A stretch of DNA of 26,608 nt from a virus. Each line of letters starts with the position of its first letter. Positions within the stretch are counted from its first letter, which is position 1. The position numbers were made by a program, and so were the translations under genes. A model generated the notes under the pieces. The model saw nothing but the letters and a program-made list of their open reading frames with translations, was not told where the DNA came from and searched no databases. The stretch spans positions 1 to 26,608 of IMG/VR virus record IMGVR_UViG_3300010885_040938. One strand, 5' to 3'. Of the stretch, positions 7,924-15,669 are shown one piece after another.

Positions 7924-9027
7924 ATGTTTGATTCTAAAACACTCGAAGCAGTACATCTTGAAATAACAAATCTCTGCCAAGCTGCTTGTCCAATGTGTAC
8001 TCGAAATATACATAGTGGTCTAAAAAATCCCTTATTAAAAGAATGTGAATGGTCTTTGGGCGATTTTAAAACTATATTCCCTATATCACTAATCAAGCAA
8101 CTTAAAAAAATTATGTTCTGTGGAAACTTTGGAGATCCACTGCTAAACGACGACCTAATTGATATGTGTGCATATGCTGCTGGGGAAAATCCCAACATAG
8201 AAATACGCATACATACCAATGGAAGTCTACGTAGCCTAGATTGGTGGAGTAAACTAGCTAAGACACTGCCAAAAAATCACACTGTTATTTTTGCTATAGA
8301 TGGCTTACAGGGCACACACGAGATATACAGGATAGGGACAAAGTTTGAAAAGATTATAGAGAACGCCAAATCTTTTATCAACAACGGTGGGCAAGCTGAG
8401 TGGGCCTATATAAGATTCAAACATAATCAAGATCAAGTAGAAGAAGCTAAAGCATTAGCGACGGCACTAGGGTTTAAAATGTTTGTTATGAAAGACAGCT
8501 CTAGATTCTTGATGACTAATAAATTCGACGTGTTCGATAAGACTGGAAAGACCATATATCAGATACAGTCATCAGATTATTCCAATCTCAAGCTTATTGA
8601 CAACAATATAATCAAACATTATAGAGAATATGTAGATGGCAGTGATATCAAATGCTACGTGAGAGATGTCAAAGAAGTCTACATTGATGCATATGGACAT
8701 ATGTATCCCTGCTGTTGGGTCGGCAGTTTGCCTTATATACCAAAAGAATCAAACGATCTGATAGGAAAGATACGAGAAGAAATCACTGGAGAATTTTATG
8801 AACTAGTAGACGCACTAGGTGGGTTTGATCTGATAGATGCTAGGAAGAAATCCATACTAGATATAATAGATTCTGTTGGATACCAAACTGTTTGGCAGAA
8901 ATATTGGCATCAAAAGAAAATGATCGTGTGCGCACGTAGCTGTGGTACGTTTTCTAAAGATCCTATAGCGAAACCAAACGATCAATTTATAACTAGGAAT
9001 GATCTATCTGCACAGCAAATCCTTTAG
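7924..9027 (+). CDS. Radical SAM protein with SPASM-like C-terminus (type A)
   Basis: 367 residues. CQAACPMC (Cys18, 22, 25) is the cluster motif. The usual GGEP is replaced by GNFGDP at the end of the second strand, as in some MoaA/SPASM relatives. Near the C-terminus a cysteine before a VYIDAYG strand, a CC pair (YPCCW) and a final CARSC give a SPASM-like set of ligands for one or two auxiliary clusters. The gene at 19618-20703 is a clear paralogue: cluster cysteines at the same positions, shared FKHNxxQxEEAK segment, and shared YPCC. SPASM enzymes often modify peptides or proteins, but no precursor is visible here. AGAG lies about 6 bases before the ATG. The last 35 bases overlap the opposing oxygenase gene. 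Confidence 0.88.
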   Translation: MFDSKTLEAVHLEITNLCQAACPMCTRNIHSGLKNPLLKECEWSLGDFKTIFPISLIKQLKKIMFCGNFGDPLLNDDLIDMCAYAAGENPNIEIRIHTNGSLRSLDWWSKLAKTLPKNHTVIFAIDGLQGTHEIYRIGTKFEKIIENAKSFINNGGQAEWAYIRFKHNQDQVEEAKALATALGFKMFVMKDSSRFLMTNKFDVFDKTGKTIYQIQSSDYSNLKLIDNNIIKHYREYVDGSDIKCYVRDVKEVYIDAYGHMYPCCWVGSLPYIPKESNDLIGKIREEITGEFYELVDALGGFDLIDARKKSILDIIDSVGYQTVWQKYWHQKKMIVCARSCGTFSKDPIAKPNDQFITRNDLSAQQIL

Positions 9028-9664
9028 ACTCTGCGTTTGTCTTGATAAAATCAACTACTTCATCCGTAGCATTTAACTTCAGTTCTAGATCGCTGATTTT
9101 TTCTATACCCCAGATCTCGCCTGATTTGATCTTGCAGTTGAGATACTTCATTATATCTTCGTATAATATCTGCTTCCAATCAAAATCACCACCACTAAAA
9201 CTAAACTTAACACCCGGTGATTCGAATCCTGGCAATCTCTCCCGTACATTTAGATAGACACGTTCTCTGCTGCCAAAGTTGGCCGCAGTGTGTCGTATGC
9301 TCGTGTCTAGTTTCCAAACGTCACCTGTAGGTTCTAGATGATGCATAATATTCTTTTCTATATCAATTAGATAGCAATGGGGATTTGTTGTTATAACCAG
9401 ATCGTATCTGTCATCTGGATCACAGTGTGCTGTGTATACTTCTTCTGATTTTAGTTTTAATAGTCGGGCCTCGCCTATATCACCTAATGCTTCTAGTACA
9501 TTGCCTAGAGGTGTTCCGACATATTCGGCTTTTACCCTGTATTTTCCAGTTAGTAAATTTCCATCTGTTTCATTTAGAGTTAGCCTAGAGTCAAAATAAG
9601 GTATAGTTTCAAATTGTTCAAGTATTGGCTGTATGGGAAACTTGTAATCAGTCTTTGAAAGCAT
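8993..9664 (-). CDS. Aspartyl/asparaginyl beta-hydroxylase-like 2OG-Fe(II) oxygenase
   Basis: 223 residues from the ATG at 9664. AHCDPDDRYDL supplies His80 and Asp82 (H-x-D). After a basket of beta strands, SIRHTAANFGSRERVYL supplies the distal His125 and a candidate 2-oxoglutarate-binding Arg133 or Arg135. The H-x-D...H...R layout and the H-x-x-x-N segment resemble Asp/Asn beta-hydroxylases, which hydroxylate amino-acid side chains using Fe(II), oxygen and 2-oxoglutarate. The frame stays open to 10000, but the upstream 112 codons are antisense to the next gene and look non-coding. No Shine-Dalgarno sequence precedes the ATG. It converges with a radical SAM gene and could act on the same product, but this is inference. 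Confidence 0.7.
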   Translation of the reverse strand: MLSKTDYKFPIQPILEQFETIPYFDSRLTLNETDGNLLTGKYRVKAEYVGTPLGNVLEALGDIGEARLLKLKSEEVYTAHCDPDDRYDLVITTNPHCYLIDIEKNIMHHLEPTGDVWKLDTSIRHTAANFGSRERVYLNVRERLPGFESPGVKFSFSGGDFDWKQILYEDIMKYLNCKIKSGEIWGIEKISDLELKLNATDEVVDFIKTNAESKGFAVQIDHS

Positions 9665-9669
9665 AGAAA

Positions 9670-9677
9670 TATTTATG
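9670..9677 (-). promoter_or_regulatory. Possible late promoter box CATAAATA next to the oxygenase start
   Basis: Read on the minus strand, CATAAATA fits NATAAATA and lies 5 bases before the ATG at 9664. A T4-like start site would fall at or next to the ATG, giving a leaderless message. The 40-base divergent gap is AT-rich, so chance is a real alternative. Confidence 0.28.
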
Positions 9678-9704
9678 ACTGTGCTTTTACAAGTAAATAT
9701 TACT

Positions 9705-10568
9705 ATGACAAAGATAAAAGTAGCAGGATCCTGGAGCAAAGAATGGCTTGAAGTACACGGGCCACAGCCTTTGTCAGATAGAAAAATGCAGGAATTATCG
9801 TATCGTGTGTTAAATGGAGAAGTAGATAAGAATATTTCTCTAGAGATGTTTGACGAGTTTAAACAGAACGTAGAGGACTGGATAGTAAATTCAAAACTAA
9901 ATTCCATACGGGGATTTGATAGCTTCAAACGTCGAGATGTTATGACTGGTTGCACACAGTTTATCGATAATCTATATATGAAAAGTCCGGTACAGGTCAT
10001 TAGAGGTGATTACAAATATCACGAGAGACTAGCACACAACACAGAATTTATTAGCAATGTTGATTATCTAAGGTATAAGAAACCTTTGATCATAGCATTT
10101 CCATTTCCTAGCACAGGTAGTCCGCTATCTATGAACACAATACTAAGCAAATGCCTAGTTGAACAGATACCTGTACATTTAGATGGTGCTTGGATAACTT
10201 GCGCTAGAGATCTAAACATAGATTTAAGCCACCCTGCTATAAAAAGTGTGGGTATAAGCCTAAGCAAAGGATTAGGACTCGGATGGAATAGGATAGGTGT
10301 GCGGTGGCACAAGGATGAACATCCTGTAGATTCAATCAGTATAATGAATGATCATCATATGCTTAATAGCGCAATGGTTATGATTGGTAATTTCTATCTA
10401 AAGAATCTCCCGCCAGACTATCTTTGGGATACTTATGGGAATAATAACAAAAAGATATGCGATGAATTTGGATTAACACAGACACACAGCATACACCTCG
10501 CATTAACAAAAAGTTTACAACCAGTTGGATTGACTCCGCTAATGAGGTATTTGGAAAATGATGCATAA
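9705..10568 (+). CDS. Shortened PLP-dependent aminotransferase-like protein (fold type I)
   Basis: 287 residues from the ATG at 9705; typical class I/II aminotransferases have 380-400. Motifs appear in family order: TGCTQFID (81-88) at the cofactor-phosphate loop; a hydrophobic strand into FPFPSTGSPLS (132-142), like the N-P-x-N-P-T-G turn; HLDGAW with Asp160 for the PLP pyridine nitrogen; and SLSKGLGLGWNRIG, giving Schiff-base Lys188 and phosphate-binding Arg196. Only about 90 residues follow the lysine, so the small C-terminal domain is reduced, and the usual substrate-carboxylate arginine is not obvious. It may act on an unusual amine donor or be a specialised relative. A start ten codons earlier is open but lacks support. 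It heads a six-gene operon and overlaps the next gene by 11 bases. Confidence 0.62.
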   Translation: MTKIKVAGSWSKEWLEVHGPQPLSDRKMQELSYRVLNGEVDKNISLEMFDEFKQNVEDWIVNSKLNSIRGFDSFKRRDVMTGCTQFIDNLYMKSPVQVIRGDYKYHERLAHNTEFISNVDYLRYKKPLIIAFPFPSTGSPLSMNTILSKCLVEQIPVHLDGAWITCARDLNIDLSHPAIKSVGISLSKGLGLGWNRIGVRWHKDEHPVDSISIMNDHHMLNSAMVMIGNFYLKNLPPDYLWDTYGNNNKKICDEFGLTQTHSIHLALTKSLQPVGLTPLMRYLENDA

Positions 10569-11298
10569 TATTGATGGCGTTGAAGTGCCATTTGTTAACG
10601 AATGGAAAAATATAGCTGTCAGCCTCAGTGGTGGTGCCGATAGCGCATTGTTAGCAAACACGTTATGTGAACTAGCCAAGGATAATGATACAACTATACA
10701 CATTATCTCACACATACGTATGTGGAAATCGCGCCCTTGGCAGGAGTACGATAGCTTAGGTGTTTACAATTATCTTGTTAAAAAGTTTCCAACTATACGA
10801 TTCAAGAGATATACTAATTTCATAGCACCTGATCTAGAATGGGGGAGCAAAGGTCCTAATATCGTTGACGAATACGGCAAAATAGTCAGTGGTGATAACA
10901 TACAGATACGCTCTTTTAGTGAATATGTGTGCCATTATAATCGTGTTGATGCTTACTTTAACGCCGTGACTAGAAATCCCCGAGACGTAGATTTCCAAGG
11001 ATTACACACACGGTCTATAGAACTAACAGAGGATAATGCACATCTAAAATCAATGATCCATATGGGTATATTGATATGCCATCCATTTAGATTTACCGAA
11101 AAAGATTGGGTTATGAAACAGTATAAGGATAGAGATCTACTGGATCTACTGAAAATAACCCGTAGCTGTGAAGGTGATTTTAGGGATCTAGATTATACCA
11201 ACTATGTCCCCAATCAATCTGTTCCAGTTTGTAACGAATGTTTCTGGTGCAAGGAACGCAACTGGGCTACAGCTAAACAGGGAATAATTTGTGAGTAA
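10558..11298 (+). CDS. PP-loop ATP pyrophosphatase, QueC-like
   Basis: 246 residues. SLSGGADSALLA holds the PP-loop S-G-G-x-D-S (24-29), which binds ATP pyrophosphate in N-type ATP pyrophosphatases that adenylate a carboxylate, amide or tRNA base. At the C-terminus RSCEGD followed by VCNECFWCKER gives one cysteine plus C-x2-C-x2-C, the zinc site arrangement of QueC (7-cyano-7-deazaguanine synthase). QueC converts a carboxylate to a nitrile with ammonia and two ATP. No QueD, QueE or GTP cyclohydrolase homologue is in the window, so a 7-deazaguanine role is unproven; activation of another carboxylate is equally possible. It sits between an aminotransferase-like gene and a radical SAM gene with 11- and 8-base overlaps. 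Tandem ATGs at 10558 and 10561 both fit. Confidence 0.72.
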   Translation: MMHNIDGVEVPFVNEWKNIAVSLSGGADSALLANTLCELAKDNDTTIHIISHIRMWKSRPWQEYDSLGVYNYLVKKFPTIRFKRYTNFIAPDLEWGSKGPNIVDEYGKIVSGDNIQIRSFSEYVCHYNRVDAYFNAVTRNPRDVDFQGLHTRSIELTEDNAHLKSMIHMGILICHPFRFTEKDWVMKQYKDRDLLDLLKITRSCEGDFRDLDYTNYVPNQSVPVCNECFWCKERNWATAKQGIICE

Positions 11299-12592
11299 AT
11301 TATGGTGCCCGTTGCCTTGGACACATCTAGCTGTTAAAAATAATGGAACACTGCGTATGTGTAGCCACAGCCAGAGTGGTGGAAATAAAAACACAGTACT
11401 GATAAAGGATGGTCAAGAATTAAACATTGAAGACCTTGATACCATTGATGTTATGAACAGCGACAACCTAAAACAGGTGCGCAGGGATATATTAAACGAT
11501 GTTTGGCCGGAACAATGCCGTCGATGCAATGTTGAATCTGCTGCTGGACATAGATCACGCAACGAATGGGAAGCTATACGACACAAAGATACATTTACCT
11601 ATGAACAAGCAGTAGCAACTACAGCAGACGACGGTACTATACACGATGTTGAGATACAAAGCTACGATCTACGACTGGGAAATCCCTGTAATCTACGCTG
11701 CGTTATGTGCTTTCCTGGTGAGGCCACTAAGTGGTACAGTGATTATAAAGAAATAATCGGAGATGATGACTTTACTGTTGATAGGAAAATCTACAGCTTA
11801 AATCCAAAAGATGGAGATTTTGATTGGGTTAGAAGTGACGAAAAAGTTAAGTCACTTGTCACTGCTTCTAACAATCTAAACAAGATAAAATTTGGTGGTG
11901 GCGAACCACTAATGATCAAAAAGCATTACGATATCGTTAAAGGACTGATAGAAAAAGGATATGCTAAGGATATAGAATTAGAATACAGTTCAAACATAAC
12001 TATATTTCCACCGGAACTTTTTGATCTTTGGCAACATTTTAAGGTTATAAAGATATGCGCGAGCCTAGATGCGATAGGCATAGCAGACGAAGCTATACGC
12101 TATCCAAGTAAATGGAGCGTAATTGAAAAGAATCTAAAAATGCTAGATTCACTTGATGATAAGTTTACTGTGTTTACATCTACTACTATAGGAATGTTGT
12201 CAATAGAGCATTATGCTAAAACACTGCTTTGGTTGCAGGAGAAAGATTTTAAGAAGATAAACAAGGATGCACATTCAATAAGTGCCAGCCACCCTATATA
12301 TGCTCCACATTACTTAAATATAGCAATACTTGAACCCGACCAAGAAAAGAGGATATTTGATCAATTGAGAGACGAGATCACACTTTCGTCAGTTAACAAC
12401 ACAACAAAGACTGCTATAATGGGTAGGATTGACTTTTATCATAACTATTATGAGCTAATGAAAATAACTGACGATGTAAATGTGTACAGGAAACAGTTTT
12501 CCGAAAGATTTTATAGATTCGCTAAGAATCAAAAACAAGACTGGGATGCGATATTCCCGCAAGCAGCAAGGATAGTAAAAGAGTGGGCGTAG
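11291..12592 (+). CDS. Twitch-type radical SAM protein, operon copy 1
   Basis: 433 residues with a GTG start overlapping the QueC-like gene by 8 bases. The N-terminal auxiliary-cluster cysteines are Cys6 (in WCPLPW), Cys24, and Cys76/Cys79 (P-E-Q-C-x-x-C). The core motif CNLRCVMC gives Cys133, 137 and 140, and FGGGEP (201-206) follows. The LRLGNPCNLRC context closely matches the protein at 15632-17014 (LRLGHTCNLKC), so these two look like nearest relatives among the four Twitch enzymes here. The C-terminal 150 residues lack a SPASM cysteine set, so only two clusters are expected. Substrate unknown. Tight packing with the aminotransferase-like and PP-loop genes argues for one pathway. The preceding AGGGAA could serve as ribosome binding site. 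Confidence 0.88.
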   Translation: MSKLWCPLPWTHLAVKNNGTLRMCSHSQSGGNKNTVLIKDGQELNIEDLDTIDVMNSDNLKQVRRDILNDVWPEQCRRCNVESAAGHRSRNEWEAIRHKDTFTYEQAVATTADDGTIHDVEIQSYDLRLGNPCNLRCVMCFPGEATKWYSDYKEIIGDDDFTVDRKIYSLNPKDGDFDWVRSDEKVKSLVTASNNLNKIKFGGGEPLMIKKHYDIVKGLIEKGYAKDIELEYSSNITIFPPELFDLWQHFKVIKICASLDAIGIADEAIRYPSKWSVIEKNLKMLDSLDDKFTVFTSTTIGMLSIEHYAKTLLWLQEKDFKKINKDAHSISASHPIYAPHYLNIAILEPDQEKRIFDQLRDEITLSSVNNTTKTAIMGRIDFYHNYYELMKITDDVNVYRKQFSERFYRFAKNQKQDWDAIFPQAARIVKEWA

Positions 12593-13851
12593 AATCAAAG
12601 ACATTTTGTATGCACCCGTTTAGTGGGCTTGCTACTCGTAGTGATGGTGGTGTTTTAGTCTGTTGCCGTAGCCATCCTATAGGCTGGATACAGAAAGAAT
12701 CACTAGAAGATATTTGGAATAACAAGAATATGAGGCGTATACGTGAGCAAGTACTTAACAACGACCGTCCGAGCGAGTGTAGTCCTTGCTTTGGTCTCGA
12801 AGATCAAGGTGTAGAAAGCCTAAGACAACGGCACATCAAAGGCGTCATACCAGAGGCACGTATCAATCTCTATCCAGATGCAGTTGGCAAACTAAGAGAT
12901 GATTACACTATGCCATTTGAAGTGCCAACAATGGAGATTAAACTAAACAATCTCTGCAATTTAAAATGCCGTATGTGCCATCCTATGGATAGTACCAGCT
13001 GGAATGACTGGAATGAAGTAGAAGAGTTCTACAAAGAAGAAGGCAATTTTATGGTTGACGCTATACGTGATCTCAACCTAATGAAAAAGCCCTATCTAGA
13101 TGCGTTTGATGACAATCCAAATTGGTGGGATAGCTTCGCCAAGATAGTACCTCACTTCCGCAGGGCAGAATTTGCAGGTGGAGAACCGCTAATGGATCCG
13201 CAGCATTATCGTATCTTAGATATGTTTGCACCTTACGGTGAGAATATTGAAATAAAGTATGCCACAAATCTATCAGTGCTAGGTATAAAGGGAGATAGGA
13301 ACATCTGGGACTATTGGCCAAAGTTTAAAAGCGTTGCACTAAACGTCAGTATAGACGGCTTAGGCGAGAGCTATGAACATATCAGAGGTAATGCCAGTTG
13401 GAATGACCTAGTTAAGAATATCAAAACTGTACAGACTATACCTAATATTTCACGCATAGTTGGAGCTGTGTGCGTACAAGCTGGTAATATTATGATACTT
13501 GATAAAATGATTGAGTATTTCCTAGATGATATTGGCATCGTTTTTTATGGAAATAGAGTTGAATATCCAAACTTGCTTTCAGCGCAGGTTATTCCGCAAG
13601 AACTAAAGCAAGAAGCTATACGCAGACTAGAAGCTATAAAGCCCCGTGTGAAGAACTTCCGTCTAGTAAAAGAAAAGCCAATACTATTAGATATAACACT
13701 AGGGCAGATACAAGACAATATCAACTATCTAAATTCAAAAGATCAAAGTCACCTATGGCCAAAGTTCTTAGAGTTTAATAAGCGATTAGATTTGCGCAGG
13801 AATCAGAAACCTATTACAGGCGTAGTGCCAGAGTTTTTAGACTATGTATAA
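12583..13851 (+). CDS. Twitch-type radical SAM protein, operon copy 2
   Basis: 422 residues, GTG start overlapping the preceding gene by 10 bases. Auxiliary cysteines are Cys9 (FCMHPF), Cys27/28 (a CC pair), and Cys66/Cys69 (P-S-E-C-x-x-C). The radical SAM core has CNLKCRMC (Cys125, 129, 132) and AGGEP (198-202). SIDGLGESYEHIRG around 280 is the typical strand and turn of the later barrel. It is adjacent to, but clearly diverged from, the other Twitch enzyme just upstream. The two may work in sequence or as a pair rather than being a recent duplication. Substrate unknown; the operon context links it to the PP-loop and aminotransferase-like proteins. Confidence 0.88.
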   Translation: MGVESKTFCMHPFSGLATRSDGGVLVCCRSHPIGWIQKESLEDIWNNKNMRRIREQVLNNDRPSECSPCFGLEDQGVESLRQRHIKGVIPEARINLYPDAVGKLRDDYTMPFEVPTMEIKLNNLCNLKCRMCHPMDSTSWNDWNEVEEFYKEEGNFMVDAIRDLNLMKKPYLDAFDDNPNWWDSFAKIVPHFRRAEFAGGEPLMDPQHYRILDMFAPYGENIEIKYATNLSVLGIKGDRNIWDYWPKFKSVALNVSIDGLGESYEHIRGNASWNDLVKNIKTVQTIPNISRIVGAVCVQAGNIMILDKMIEYFLDDIGIVFYGNRVEYPNLLSAQVIPQELKQEAIRRLEAIKPRVKNFRLVKEKPILLDITLGQIQDNINYLNSKDQSHLWPKFLEFNKRLDLRRNQKPITGVVPEFLDYV

Positions 13852-14755
13852 TAAGTTTTGTTTGACTATTTGTAATAATGAAAAAGAATATGATGTAATA
13901 TTTGATATACTTGATACAAATATCGCACAAAAATGGGCAAAAGAAGTTTCGCAAAACTATGAGATATTTGAACGAGACAGATTTACTAACTGGCCTGACA
14001 GTATTAAGGATAGAGCATATTTTGTATCAATGCTCAATGCGCAGATAGATATAGTTAATCAATATTATCCAAATTTAATTAATACTAAGGTAGAAGAAAA
14101 TCCCAATCAAGATACTATGAATTTCCTGCATAAGTTTTTTGAACAGTTAAGAGGACCAATAGGTAAAGAATCCGATTGGTACTTATCTGCTAATATTAAA
14201 GCACAAGAATCTATTTGTCAATTCAACATATTAATACACGAGTACGAACACTTTTGTTTCAGTGATGATTTATTACATTTAACAAATCATCCGTATGCTA
14301 CAATAGTTGGTACATATAAAGATAGACCTAGATTTGATTTATCAGACAGTGATTATGAGCATTTTACATTTAAGTGGAGGTTTGGTACAGTATATTCTAA
14401 TTATTGTGAAGTAGGTAAGCCGTTATTAGATGTGTTTAAAGACAACGACAAGATTATTGGTGATCACAATATCAAACCTTTGAAATATTACAGTGCAGAT
14501 TGGCAGATTAAATTTGGACTAGATACACTAGAATACGTCTACAACAAAAGATATGAAAAATTTAAGGAATGGTTTGACAATAAAAGCAACTATCTAAATC
14601 AATTAGGGATAAACTGGGGACCAAAGATGGCACTTGGATTAATACCTGTTGCACAATTAAATATAGAAGATAGCAACTTGACAGGATTAAGTAAGATCAG
14701 TATAGTAAATAAACTCAGCCAATATCAGAAGATAGCAAAGACCCAAATAATATGA
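13844..14755 (+). CDS. Unknown protein with an HExxH sequence, inside the radical SAM operon
   Basis: 303 residues with no family I recognise. A hydrophobic stretch leads into HEYEH (His132, Glu133, His136). This satisfies the HExxH zinc-peptidase pattern and has the usual hydrophobic lead-in, but a third metal ligand and a Met-turn are not evident, so a protease call would be premature. The rest is rich in Asp, Lys, Asn and aromatic residues, without cysteine clusters, membrane segments or a signal peptide. It is translationally coupled on both sides (8-base overlap before, ATGA overlap after), placed between a Twitch and a SPASM-like radical SAM gene. It is therefore probably a committed pathway component, such as a processing enzyme, partner or substrate carrier. 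Confidence 0.7.
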   Translation: MYNKFCLTICNNEKEYDVIFDILDTNIAQKWAKEVSQNYEIFERDRFTNWPDSIKDRAYFVSMLNAQIDIVNQYYPNLINTKVEENPNQDTMNFLHKFFEQLRGPIGKESDWYLSANIKAQESICQFNILIHEYEHFCFSDDLLHLTNHPYATIVGTYKDRPRFDLSDSDYEHFTFKWRFGTVYSNYCEVGKPLLDVFKDNDKIIGDHNIKPLKYYSADWQIKFGLDTLEYVYNKRYEKFKEWFDNKSNYLNQLGINWGPKMALGLIPVAQLNIEDSNLTGLSKISIVNKLSQYQKIAKTQII

Positions 14756-15669
14756 AGAGTGTTAAAGGACGATGGAACCACCAAGATACTATTAAAATAG
14801 AATGGAATCTTGGCAAACGCTGCAACCTAGACTGTGCCTATTGTCCAGATTACATACACGATAATCACAGTCCCCACACAGACATAGAAGTGCTTAAACG
14901 CACAGTGGCGGTTTTAAACGCATTAGAAGCTCCTGTGCGTCTAAGTCTTACAGGAGGCGAGCCTAGCGTACACCCCCGCATAGAAGAGCTGCTAGACGCT
15001 ATAAACACATCTAAAAACATAACCTGGTTGAGTATGACTACCAATGCTACACGCAAGCCAAGCTGGTATGCGGAACAACAGCACATCGTGGATCAATATG
15101 TATTCAGCTTGCATTTTGAAAAAGATTGGGAAAGGCACTTAGATAATATAACGGAATTTGAAATGTTGAGGACCAATAGGGTGTTAGTACACATTATGGC
15201 CCACCATAAACATATGGAAAATGTTAGGATAGCAAAGCGTGATCTCGAACTGATTAAAATACCATATGCGATAAGGAGGATACGCTGGACCGAAGGCAAT
15301 CACGATCTATTTGACGATATGAGATATCATCCTGATGATCTAGAATGGCTCAAAAACGCAACAGCTACTATCTGGCCAAACTGCTTGATAGATGATCTCG
15401 TGGAGATGCACGCCAACGACATCATCAAGTTAAAAATGAACAATTTTAAAGGTTGGACTTGCAATGCGGGCCTTGAGAGCCTAATGATTAACTGGGACGG
15501 TGAAGTATATCGTGCTACCTGCAGGGTCGGCGACAGCCTTGGAAACATCTATAATGGCGATTTCAATATACCCACAGAGCCAATCGTATGCACACGAAAC
15601 TGGTGTACCTGCGAAGCTGATATCCCCTTGACTAAAGAAGATGTGCGAGCTCAGGAAATATCTCCTTAG
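14752..15669 (+). CDS. Radical SAM protein with C-terminal SPASM-like cysteines (type B)
   Basis: 305 residues. CNLDCAYC (Cys24, 28, 31) is close to the N-terminus, without a Twitch domain, and TGGEP (67-71) follows. The C-terminal part (WTCNAG, then a strand ending in ATCRVGDSLGNIY, then VCTRNWCTC) holds five cysteines for a SPASM-like auxiliary cluster. The protein at 21294-22286 has the same order (WMCNSG, SYSCHDVPLG, VCITNSC) and is its paralogue. The ATG overlaps the previous stop as ATGA. The last 38 bases overlap the opposing gene tail to tail. It closes the six-gene operon that begins at 9705. This gene is noticeably richer in G+C than the operons at 924-5173 and 22267-23610. Substrate unknown. 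Confidence 0.88.
   Translation: MKSVKGRWNHQDTIKIEWNLGKRCNLDCAYCPDYIHDNHSPHTDIEVLKRTVAVLNALEAPVRLSLTGGEPSVHPRIEELLDAINTSKNITWLSMTTNATRKPSWYAEQQHIVDQYVFSLHFEKDWERHLDNITEFEMLRTNRVLVHIMAHHKHMENVRIAKRDLELIKIPYAIRRIRWTEGNHDLFDDMRYHPDDLEWLKNATATIWPNCLIDDLVEMHANDIIKLKMNNFKGWTCNAGLESLMINWDGEVYRATCRVGDSLGNIYNGDFNIPTEPIVCTRNWCTCEADIPLTKEDVRAQEISP

Noticed and set aside
9665-10000. Upstream extension of the minus-strand oxygenase ORF by 112 codons
   Set aside because: It is antisense to the aminotransferase-like gene, low-complexity in composition and shows no family features; the oxygenase begins naturally at the ATG at 9664.
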